This document shows, in pieces, positions 1 through 5,869 of a stretch of 6,322 bases of DNA (positions are counted from its first letter, which is position 1; each line of letters opens with the position of its first letter). Origin of the DNA: Gammaproteobacteria bacterium (GTDB taxonomy: Bacteria > Pseudomonadota > Gammaproteobacteria > JABABF01); the NCBI GenBank assembly GCA_014238345.1, contig JABABF010000124.1, positions 1 through 6,322 on the forward strand. The letters are read 5' to 3'. The notes below the pieces were generated by a model. The model did no database searches. It worked only from the letters and a program-made list of their open reading frames with translations, and had not been told where the DNA came from. Both the position numbers and the translations under genes were made by a program.

Positions 1-59
1 GCAAAATCGTCGCGCACCTCGTCGGGGTTCTTCCACAAGAGATACATCAACTTTTCCAC
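1..59 (-). CDS. EthD-like small protein, N-terminal fragment (runs off the left edge)
   Basis: Reading the minus strand from a GTG at 59-57 gives an open frame of 19 codons to the window edge, beginning VEKLMYLLWKNPDEVRDDF. The start is supported by an AGGA Shine-Dalgarno sequence (plus-strand 67-70) seven bases upstream, and by an in-frame TAG at 69-71 that rules out a longer N-terminus. The pattern of a short charged start, a hydrophobic strand 'LMYLLW', then 'K-x-P' and an acidic helix resembles the first strand and helix of EthD-domain/dimeric alpha-beta barrel proteins. Those are small proteins, mostly of unknown function, that often sit in catabolic operons beside acyl-CoA enzymes. It follows the hydratase gene by 79 nt on the same strand and is probably cotranscribed with it. 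Only the first strand is visible, so the family call is tentative; the existence of a gene here is more secure. Confidence 0.5.
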   Translation of the reverse strand, partial: MEKLMYLLWKNPDEVRDDF

Positions 60-66
60 GGTGGAA

Positions 67-70
67 TCCT
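67..70 (-). promoter_or_regulatory. Ribosome binding site of the EthD-like gene
   Basis: AGGA on the minus strand lies seven bases before the GTG at 59-57. It selects that GTG over the in-frame ATG four codons later. It overlaps the TAG at 69-71 that closes the preceding frame. Confidence 0.45.
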
Positions 71-138
71 AGGATCGGGCTGTGGCCGGAGGCGTTATCT
101 TAACAAACACAATCCGCCGAGCCGCCGCCAGGTCAGAG

Positions 139-1113
139 CTAGGGTCGCCCGCGGACACCGCCAGCGCGGCGCTCGGGTCTGCGGACACCGTGTAGCCCCC
201 GACCCTGCCGCAACCTTGCAGGCTTCTGTCGCTGGTCACGCAATTCGAAGCGCAGCACACCAAGTGTGCCAAAATCTGCGGTGTAAAAGCCTCCGGGTGT
301 GGCGGGCACCAGCTGGCCGAGCGACCCAGTCAACAAGAGCTGACCGCGCCGCAACGGCCAGCCCGCTGCCAATGCGCGATTTGCCAGCCACATCCCCGCC
401 CGCCACTGGGAGTGCATCGCAGCGCTACCAAAACCCACCGTCAATTCACGCCCATCTCGGCGCAGCACAGCGCGCAGGCCATCAATATCAACATCGCGTA
501 GCGTGTGCGGCGTACCGATGAAAAAGTGACGCAACGCAATATTGCTAGCGATCAAATCATGGCCACTAAAATCACTGGATTCAAAGCCTAGATCCGGCAC
601 TTCAACCGCCGGTGCCACCGAGCTCACCGCCGCTCGGAACTCGGCGACGGAGCTGAAAGGCCGCTTGACATCGTGCCCCAAGATAAGTGCCAACTCAATC
701 TCAATCATCGCCCGCCGGTAACGCTGAGCTGGCACGAGGAAATGCCCCTCTGCCACTGCCCTGATCCGTGAGCGACCCGGCAACACCCCAAATACCGGCT
801 CGGCCAAGGCAAACCGCGCTGGAGCCCCGGGGCCAGTCAACCCCGCCTTGAAGCCGATCAGCTGATCATCTCGGAGCAAGCGCTCAACGCGCCGCCTCTG
901 GGCAAGATAAGGATCTACGCCCGCCACTTTACGCAATACTGGCCACGGTGCGGGTCGCCCCACCTCCCGCGCCTTGTGAGGTGACGGCACACCGCGCACA
1001 CCATGCCCCCGGTGATGGAATGCGCGGCAACCCGCCAGCAACACCGCCATGCAACACAGCACAGCTACAACGCGTAGGGTGACAGCGCTCGCACCGCCAC
1101 CACGCACCATCAC
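139..1113 (-). CDS. Putative lipoprotein with 2-keto-4-pentenoate hydratase / fumarylacetoacetate-hydrolase fold
   Basis: The 324-residue protein has two parts. Residues 11-29 are a hydrophobic helix ending in the lipobox L-A-G-C (Cys29), which predicts lipidation and export. Residues about 60-291 match the MhpD/HpaH-like hydratase family: GFKAGLTG (87-94, with the family's Lys), a metal-site pair E138-x-E140, E171/D174 in AVEVPD, and the closing LLLTGSLGQLVPATPGGFY (259-277) and FGTLGVLRF. Known family members hydrate 2-hydroxy-alkadienoates in cytoplasmic meta-cleavage pathways and are about 260 residues long, so a lipoprotein version is unusual. After the domain ends near residue 291 there is a 33-residue Arg/Gly-rich tail without family counterpart, possibly a frameshift product. 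The start overlaps the ligase stop by 4 nt (GTGA). A GGAGG lies 7 nt before this GTG and 10 nt before the alternative ATG at 1110. Fold confidence is high; catalytic activity and substrate are unknown. Confidence 0.8.
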   Translation of the reverse strand: MMVRGGGASAVTLRVVAVLCCMAVLLAGCRAFHHRGHGVRGVPSPHKAREVGRPAPWPVLRKVAGVDPYLAQRRRVERLLRDDQLIGFKAGLTGPGAPARFALAEPVFGVLPGRSRIRAVAEGHFLVPAQRYRRAMIEIELALILGHDVKRPFSSVAEFRAAVSSVAPAVEVPDLGFESSDFSGHDLIASNIALRHFFIGTPHTLRDVDIDGLRAVLRRDGRELTVGFGSAAMHSQWRAGMWLANRALAAGWPLRRGQLLLTGSLGQLVPATPGGFYTADFGTLGVLRFELRDQRQKPARLRQGRGLHGVRRPERRAGGVRGRP

Positions 1114-2699
1114 GACGATTCCTCCACCACTGCGCTAGCCCACTCGCGCAACTGCGGCTTACGCACTTTGCCAACGGCGTTCAGCGGCAGGGCTTCGCAC
1201 AACCGCACCGTGCGCGGCACCTTGTAGTTGGCCATCCGTTCTCGGCACCAGTTGATCAACTCCCGCTCGTCAATGGTGACCCCCGGCATGGGCACTACCC
1301 AAGCCTGTGCAACCTCACCGAGGCGCTCATCGGGGACACCAATCACTGCCACTTGAGCAATGTCGTGCCGCTCACTCAGCGTATTCTCAATCTCGGCTGG
1401 ATAACAGTTGAAACCACCACAAATAAACATGTCCTTGAGGCGGTCAGTGATACGAATATAACCCCGCTGATCTAACACTGCCACATCGCCAGTGGCGAGC
1501 CAGCCATCGGCATCAATCGCTGCCGCCGTCGCCTCAGCATCCTCAAAATAGCTATGCATGACATTAAATCCGCGCACCAGCAATTCACCCTGCTCACCGA
1601 CCGGCACATCGCGGCCATCGGCATCCACGCAACGCAGTTCAATCCCCGGCATAGCCTTACCAGAAGTTGTGGCGATAGTCTCTGAGTCGTCGTTGGCATC
1701 GCAGATCGTCACGCAACCACAGCTCTCGGTCAGGCCATAGGCAGTTACCACCGAGTCAAAGCCCAGCTCATCTCGGATGCGGCGCACCAGTGCTTCGGGT
1801 ACCGAAGCCGCACCGGTGACCGCCAAACGCAGGCTTGACAAGTCCGCCTCGGTGCGCCGTGGATGAGCCAATAGCGATTGGTAGATGGTCGGCGGACCAG
1901 GCAACATGCTCACCCGTTGCGCGGCGATTCGGCGCAGCACTTCATCTTGATCAAAGTGCACCATCGGCAGGATGCGGCAACCTCGAAGTAGCGATGCCAA
2001 CCAACCCGCTTTGTAGCCAAAGGCGTGGAAGAAAGGGCTGATAATTAGGTAGTTATCCTGTGCATTGAGCCCCACAGTGCGACTCCAAACATCGTAGACG
2101 CGCAGGTTTTGGGCATGGACGCTGAGTACCCCCTTGGGCTTGCCAGTAGTCCCCGAAGTGAACATCAGATCCAACAAATCTTCACCGCTAGCTCGTGCAC
2201 AGCGGTGCTCCAGTTCGGTAGTAGCCGCTGTATCCGCATCACCAGCGGCGCAAAACTCTTCCCAGCCCGTGGTGTCGGGCGCTACACCGCAGAGCAGGAT
2301 GCGCTCGCGGAGTTCTGGCAGCTCTTGGTCACGCAACATGGCGAGATAGTCAATATCAAGGAAATCAGTGACGGTGAATAGCAAGCGCGCCCCACTGCGG
2401 CGCAGAATCCAACCCGCCTCGGCTCCTTTGAACCGTGTATTGATCGGCACGAGTACCCCGCCAGCCAACTGTATGCCAAGGGCGGCGACAATCCACTGCC
2501 ACAAATTCGGTGCCCAAATGGCGGCGCGCTCACCGGGCTTGAGCCCGATAACGATGCAGGCGCGGGCTACGCGGTGAGCAGCCTCGCGCAAGGCAAGGAA
2601 ACTCAGCAGGCACTCACCGTCCTCAATGGCGATGCGATCACCATGGTGTTGCGCTGCACGCTCCAATAGCTCGGCGATAGTCGTCGGCGTATCGCTCAT
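1110..2699 (-). CDS. FadD3-like acyl-CoA synthetase (AMP-forming ligase)
   Basis: This is a complete 529-residue ANL-superfamily ligase that activates a carboxylic acid to its CoA thioester via an acyl-adenylate; it is cytoplasmic. Visible motifs, numbered from the ATG at 2699: P-loop LMFTSGTTGKPKG (178-190), YGLTE (321-325), TGD (403-405), hinge region GYIRITDRLKD (413-423), GGFNCYPAE (428-436) and the catalytic Lys511 in NAVGKV. Segments SPFFHAFGYKAG and LPGPPTIYQSLL, and the general layout, recall actinobacterial FadD3, the 3aα-H-4α(3'-propanoate)-7aβ-methylhexahydro-1,5-indanedione (HIP) CoA ligase of steroid degradation. That is a remembered resemblance, not a search result, so the substrate is open. 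The frame stays open upstream to 2813, but that part lies inside the membrane-protein gene. The ATG at 2699 makes an ATGA overlap with that gene's stop and gives the normal family N-terminus, indicating translational coupling. Confidence 0.93.
   Translation of the reverse strand: MSDTPTTIAELLERAAQHHGDRIAIEDGECLLSFLALREAAHRVARACIVIGLKPGERAAIWAPNLWQWIVAALGIQLAGGVLVPINTRFKGAEAGWILRRSGARLLFTVTDFLDIDYLAMLRDQELPELRERILLCGVAPDTTGWEEFCAAGDADTAATTELEHRCARASGEDLLDLMFTSGTTGKPKGVLSVHAQNLRVYDVWSRTVGLNAQDNYLIISPFFHAFGYKAGWLASLLRGCRILPMVHFDQDEVLRRIAAQRVSMLPGPPTIYQSLLAHPRRTEADLSSLRLAVTGAASVPEALVRRIRDELGFDSVVTAYGLTESCGCVTICDANDDSETIATTSGKAMPGIELRCVDADGRDVPVGEQGELLVRGFNVMHSYFEDAEATAAAIDADGWLATGDVAVLDQRGYIRITDRLKDMFICGGFNCYPAEIENTLSERHDIAQVAVIGVPDERLGEVAQAWVVPMPGVTIDERELINWCRERMANYKVPRTVRLCEALPLNAVGKVRKPQLREWASAVVEESS
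1121..1125 (-). promoter_or_regulatory. Strong Shine-Dalgarno of the hydratase gene, inside the ligase 3' end
   Basis: GGAGG on the minus strand lies within the last codons of the acyl-CoA ligase gene. It is 7 nt from the GTG at 1113 and 10 nt from the ATG at 1110, so both starts are usable. The spacing slightly favours GTG and the codon favours ATG. It is the clearest ribosome site in the window. Confidence 0.6.
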
Positions 2700-3460
2700 G
2701 ACGACTGACTTGACGGCGGCACACCGTTGCCGAACCGCCCAAGTGACAGGGAGTCCGAGCGCACCAACAGAAAAGTAGCGTACCAGGCGATGATGGAGAG
2801 CGTCAGCCACCACTGATAGGACTTATTGTAGAAAATGGGCCAGAACAGCTTGGTGCCCAGATACGCAGACAACACTAATATCTGGGCACCGTGCAAGGCA
2901 CAGCGAAGATAGACGGCACGCAGTTTATCCCGATGGCGCAATCCCCAGTTGAGGCGTGAGTACATAAACTGGGCGATGAGCATGAGTACAAAAAAGCTGT
3001 TGGCGCAGATAGTGTGCAAATGCCAGGCTGTGTATTCCTTTCCTTGGATCAACGCAGTGGAGGCAAGCAGAAACACACAGGCCGTGACGCCCAGTGAAGA
3101 GATGAGCTGCAACCGTGCGGCATCGCCACCCAGCGACTCCAGCCGCAAACAAAAACAGTAGAAGAGTAGCGCCATGCTCGTCGCCGCCGGCATCAGCAGA
3201 AAAGTGAACAGATAGGAGGCGGGTGGATAGAGCGCCGTATGGGTGATGTCTGTGCAACCATGCAACAACGGCAAACACCAAGTGACATGGCCGTGGAGAG
3301 CTGAGAGTACATAGGTAATAGCAAACAGCGTGGGCGGTACCAGCACCGTAAGCATCAGCAACAACGAGACATTGAGGCGAAAGACCAAAATACTGCTCTC
3401 CTCAGCGCAACACAGCGCGGCGGCGAGCAGATCACGGAGCATGAACACGGCTTCGGCCAC
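2696..3460 (-). CDS. Six-helix membrane protein, probable Frag1/DRAM/Sfk1 (CWH43 N-terminal-like) family
   Basis: The 254-residue protein has about six predicted membrane helices: roughly residues 30-52, 82-104, 118-138, 147-168, 184-205 and 215-234. Between the first two is a loop with C69-T-D-I-T and a Tyr-Pro-Pro, resembling the 'ISD..P' loop of Frag1/DRAM/Sfk1 proteins. A later 'HLHTICANSFF' at the start of helix 4 also fits the helix in that family that begins with a His. Eukaryotic relatives act in GPI-anchor lipid remodelling and autophagy; bacterial members have no established role, so no function is assigned. It is the first gene of the operon and overlaps the ligase start by 4 nt. 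The start is uncertain: GTG at 3460 lacks a Shine-Dalgarno sequence, and an ATG lies at 3442. The frame stays open upstream to the stop at 3545-3547 without any ATG, GTG or TTG, which may mean an unusual start or lost N-terminus. Confidence 0.72.
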   Translation of the reverse strand: MAEAVFMLRDLLAAALCCAEESSILVFRLNVSLLLMLTVLVPPTLFAITYVLSALHGHVTWCLPLLHGCTDITHTALYPPASYLFTFLLMPAATSMALLFYCFCLRLESLGGDAARLQLISSLGVTACVFLLASTALIQGKEYTAWHLHTICANSFFVLMLIAQFMYSRLNWGLRHRDKLRAVYLRCALHGAQILVLSAYLGTKLFWPIFYNKSYQWWLTLSIIAWYATFLLVRSDSLSLGRFGNGVPPSSQSS

Positions 3461-3568
3461 CGAGTCTAGGATTGTAACAAACAGCCGCCACAGAGTGCCG
3501 CCACTGCTCAGGCTGAGCGAGAGGACAAAGACATACCAGCAGTGCTAGACAACGACCTCCACGGCATC

Positions 3569-3594
3569 AAATAACTAGTGAGGTGCCCTTATTT
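3569..3594. promoter_or_regulatory. AT-rich inverted repeat in the divergent intergenic region
   Basis: A perfect 6-bp inverted repeat, AAATAA at 3569-3574 and TTATTT at 3589-3594, is separated by 14 bases. It sits between the divergently transcribed membrane-protein operon and the winged-helix gene, in the most AT-rich patch of an otherwise GC-rich window. Its size and position suit an operator or promoter element. A possible minus-strand -35 (TTGATG, complement of 3565-3570) lies beside it, but the matching -10 is poor. No convincing sigma-70 promoter could be assigned on either strand. Confidence 0.25.
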
Positions 3595-3616
3595 AGTGCT
3601 TGACCTGCCACGCTGA

Positions 3617-3639
3617 TTGGCTCACTGTAGTTGGCTGAC
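3617..3639 (+). repeat. Short direct repeat TTGGCT(C/G)AC at the start of the winged-helix gene
   Basis: TTGGCTCAC (3617-3625) and TTGGCTGAC (3631-3639) match at 8 of 9 positions and are offset by 14 bp. The second copy contains the candidate TTG start of the winged-helix gene. It might be a protein-binding site for autoregulation, but a repeat this short can occur by chance. Confidence 0.2.
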
Positions 3640-4182
3640 AACGCAACACATCCCACCGAGCCAACAGAGATGCAGCTACTCTCCCAAGGTCACGGCGTGC
3701 ACCACACCCTCGGCAACTGGCATAGCAGCCGCTGGCGACACCGCCCAGCAACCGAATGTCGACACCGCGGTATCAGTAGAAGCACAGCCATAAACACCGT
3801 CACCACCAAAGCAATCCACCCCAGCTGGCAACAACATAGCCAGCACCATGAGCTGCGCGAGCCGCCGACAACAGAAAACAGTGAGCACCGCCCCACCACG
3901 CCCCAAAAGCCAAGCATCAGGCTGGCCGAGTGGCAACAGCGCGTGTTGCGCTCCTGTGCGGCAGGGTCGGCAACCGGGCTAGAATTGCTGGCAGTCGCTG
4001 GCTACAGCTCGCGCACTGGCAACTTCAAGCGAGGGCTACTCAAATTGCGCCGCTTGGGACTACTGGCACTCAGTGTGCCAGAGCATCCACGTAGCAAACT
4101 ACAGCGCTACCAGCTAACGCAGCGGGGAAAGCACTATTTGGTGGAAATTGACCGCTTCAACCGTAGCGGTGACCGAATCTGA
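3631..4182 (+). CDS. Winged-helix protein, C-terminal domain of Fic/AlbA-type (RecG-like) regulators; N-terminus unclear
   Basis: This is the only plus-strand gene I accept, 183 codons from a TTG directly after an in-frame TAG (an ATG lies at 3670). Residues about 98-170 look like a winged helix: a helix (RLAEWQQRVLRSCA), a recognition-type segment GYSSRTGNFKRGLLKLRRLG, then PEHPRSKLQRYQLTQRG. The latter closely matches the 'PDKPxSRLQKYRLT' wing found at the C-terminus of Fic-like, AlbA_2/Schlafen-type and RecG-like regulators. A preceding TTPQKP recalls the TPQ linkers of those proteins. Residues 1-90 are rich in His, Thr, Gln and Pro and match no domain I know, so they may be linker, degraded sequence or non-coding. 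The gene converges on the sulfatase with a 14-nt gap and diverges from the membrane-protein operon. It may be a small DNA-binding regulator or the remnant of a larger protein. No strong ribosome site supports either start. Confidence 0.5.
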   Translation: MADNATHPTEPTEMQLLSQGHGVHHTLGNWHSSRWRHRPATECRHRGISRSTAINTVTTKAIHPSWQQHSQHHELREPPTTENSEHRPTTPQKPSIRLAEWQQRVLRSCAAGSATGLELLAVAGYSSRTGNFKRGLLKLRRLGLLALSVPEHPRSKLQRYQLTQRGKHYLVEIDRFNRSGDRI

Positions 4183-4200
4183 TAAAAACGTCGCTATCAG
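4179..4200. repeat. Inverted repeat spanning two convergent stop codons
   Basis: CTGATA (4179-4184) and TATCAG (4195-4200) form a perfect 6-bp inverted repeat with a 10-nt loop. The plus-strand TGA of the winged-helix gene (4180-4182) and the minus-strand TGA of the sulfatase (4197-4199) fall at mirror positions in its two arms. The stem is AT-rich and no T-run follows on either strand, so it is at best a weak bidirectional terminator. Confidence 0.3.
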
Positions 4201-5852
4201 GGTCGACACACCCCGCCTTCCAGCAACCACGGCTCGCAGTCGTAGATCAACCGCCCGCGCTCGCCGTGCAAGTAATCCAGCAGCCGCACCGCTTCGGGCG
4301 GCGGCATGCCCGGTGCCGGAGTGTCCTGCAAGCTCTCCAACCGCTGTGGATAGCTCGCCCAGTCATGTGGGGCACGCCAACCCGGCGGCGGCATCAAGTG
4401 GATGCGCGTGCCAGTGATCGGATAGAGGCTGCGCCAACGCTTGATCGCGGCCGCCATGCGCTCCACCCGCTTGGGCTCGCGCTCGGCCAAGTTGTTGTAC
4501 TCGCTGGGGTCTTTGTACAAATCGAAGAGCTCAGTGGCGATAGTGATGCTCGTCAGCTCTTGACTCACATGCTGCACTAACTTCCAGCGTTCACCAATCG
4601 CCGCCAAGGCCAGCGAGCCGTAGATCGGTGTCTCGGAGCCGACCACAAACAGCCCTTCATGCGCCACCGCTTCACCATCGCGGATCTCCGACCACAGATC
4701 TCGCCCATCCAAGCTCCGCTCGTTGCCCATGGGCACCCCAGCGGCAGATGCCAAGGTCGGAAACACATCCATCACCGTCATCATTGAGTCCCAGCGCGAA
4801 CCAGGGGCTACTTGACCCGGCCAGCGCAGCATCGCCATGACGCGAATACCCCCCTCATAAGTGCCACCCTTGCCACCGCGCAACGGCGAGTTGTCACCGC
4901 CGCTTGTGGCACGCACCACCTCGCCGCCGTTGTCGCTCAAAAACAACACAATGGTGTTCTCGGCGATGCCCTCGGCATCCAGCGTGTCCAGCACCTGCCC
5001 AATAGCGCGATCCATGGCCTCCACCACCGCCGCATAGACCGGACGCTTGCTGGGGGCCCCGCGCAGACGTCCAAATTGGTTGGTGCGGTCGGAGGGGCTG
5101 CGTGAGCGACCGCGCTTATCCGGCAAATCACGGTACTTGGCCAGCAGCTCCTCTGGCGCTTGTAGTGGCGAGTGCGGCGCAATAAAGGGCATGTAGAGAA
5201 AAAACGGTTTCTTTTTGTCGCGCTGACGAATCCAGCGCTGTGCCTCGGTCGCCAGTAGATAGGTCTCGTAGCCCTTGTCGTCGATGGTCACTCCGTTGAG
5301 CTGGAAGTCCACTCCACCTTGGTTGGCAAAGGGCGGGAAGTAGCCGACCTCGGTGTGCAAGTGTCCGTAGAAGTGATCAAATCCGCGCTCGTTGGGGTGG
5401 AAGGTCTGCTGTGCGTGCCCCAAGTGCCACTTGCCGACCATAGCGGTCTGGTAACCCGCCGCACTAAAACTCTGGGGCATAAAATGCTCATCGGGATGGA
5501 TGCCGTGGTTGTGCCATGGCAGGATGACGCTATAGGCGACCCCAAGGCGCACCGGGTCGCGGCCAGTCATCAACGCAGCGCGGGTCGGCGAGCAAATCGG
5601 CGTGGTGTAGAAACGGCGCAGGTCAGTGCCTTCCTTGGCCAGACGATCCAGCGCTGGCGTGTCGATATCACTGCCTCGGTAACTGGCATCCGCCCAACCC
5701 AAATCATCGGCGACCAAGAGCACAATGTTCGGGCGCTCGGCCGCCAGCGCCACGGGTGCAGCGAGCGGCGACAGCGCTAGACAGAGCAGGCCGAGCCATG
5801 CCCCCTGCTGAGCCGAGCGCTGTGCCGCCGCGCCGCCCCCCACTCGCACCAT
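4197..5852 (-). CDS. Exported Cys-type arylsulfatase (arylsulfatase B/GALNS-like, S1 family)
   Basis: Numbered from the ATG at 5852, the 551-residue protein begins with a Sec signal peptide: a basic start, a hydrophobic stretch GAWLGLLCLAL and a likely cut near VALA-A before the mature ERPNIVLLVADD. It carries the complete sulfatase active site: metal Asp49-Asp50, the C-S-P-T-R box with Cys87 (oxidised to formylglycine by a maturase encoded elsewhere) and Arg91, Lys141 and His143 in GKWHLG, His227 in APHSPL, Asp307-Asn308 in SDNGG and Lys328 in GGKGG. The enzyme should hydrolyse organic sulfate esters in the periplasm; layout and the SPLRGGKGGTYEGGIRV segment recall arylsulfatase B-like enzymes, but substrate cannot be read off. 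The last 150 residues match the upstream sulfatase fragment at 58% identity without gaps, showing a tandem duplication. The start is uncertain: a GTG at 5882 would overlap the upstream gene by 13 nt, while ATG 5852 leaves a 17-nt gap with a GAGAG upstream. Confidence 0.93.
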   Translation of the reverse strand: MVRVGGGAAAQRSAQQGAWLGLLCLALSPLAAPVALAAERPNIVLLVADDLGWADASYRGSDIDTPALDRLAKEGTDLRRFYTTPICSPTRAALMTGRDPVRLGVAYSVILPWHNHGIHPDEHFMPQSFSAAGYQTAMVGKWHLGHAQQTFHPNERGFDHFYGHLHTEVGYFPPFANQGGVDFQLNGVTIDDKGYETYLLATEAQRWIRQRDKKKPFFLYMPFIAPHSPLQAPEELLAKYRDLPDKRGRSRSPSDRTNQFGRLRGAPSKRPVYAAVVEAMDRAIGQVLDTLDAEGIAENTIVLFLSDNGGEVVRATSGGDNSPLRGGKGGTYEGGIRVMAMLRWPGQVAPGSRWDSMMTVMDVFPTLASAAGVPMGNERSLDGRDLWSEIRDGEAVAHEGLFVVGSETPIYGSLALAAIGERWKLVQHVSQELTSITIATELFDLYKDPSEYNNLAEREPKRVERMAAAIKRWRSLYPITGTRIHLMPPPGWRAPHDWASYPQRLESLQDTPAPGMPPPEAVRLLDYLHGERGRLIYDCEPWLLEGGVCRP

Positions 5853-5869
5853 CGCCACCAGCACTCTCA

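Noticed and set aside
150..190. Two copies of GCGGACACCG 30 bp apart
   Set aside because: This is a single short repeat in high-GC sequence at the hydratase tail, with no third copy or array structure. I treat it as chance.
69..272. An independent 67-residue minus-strand gene
   Set aside because: It starts with TTG inside the conserved hydratase domain and has no ribosome site. It is better treated as a possible frameshifted tail of the hydratase.
2700..2813. A longer start for the acyl-CoA ligase, adding 38 residues
   Set aside because: This stretch lies inside the membrane-protein gene and has no family similarity. The ATG at 2699 with the ATGA overlap gives a normal N-terminus.
3600..3631. 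Plus-strand promoter with TTGACC at 3600-3605
   Set aside because: The -35 is good, but no acceptable -10 is found at 16-18 bp (CACTGT matches poorly), so I do not call it.
3676..3936. Minus-strand frames of 75-86 residues opposite the winged-helix gene, one with hydrophobic stretches
   Set aside because: Two overlapping frames both read hydrophobic because the opposite strand is rich in Gln, His and Thr codons. There is no family match, ribosome site or clear signal peptide.
4151..4170. Hairpin ACCGCT-N8-AGCGGT near the end of the winged-helix gene as a terminator
   Set aside because: The stem is only 6 bp, lies within coding sequence and has no T-run on either side.
5319..5780. A 153-residue plus-strand frame opposite the sulfatase
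   Set aside because: It lies entirely antisense to strongly conserved sulfatase sequence including the CSPTR box and has no recognisable domain; it is a shadow of a high-GC gene.
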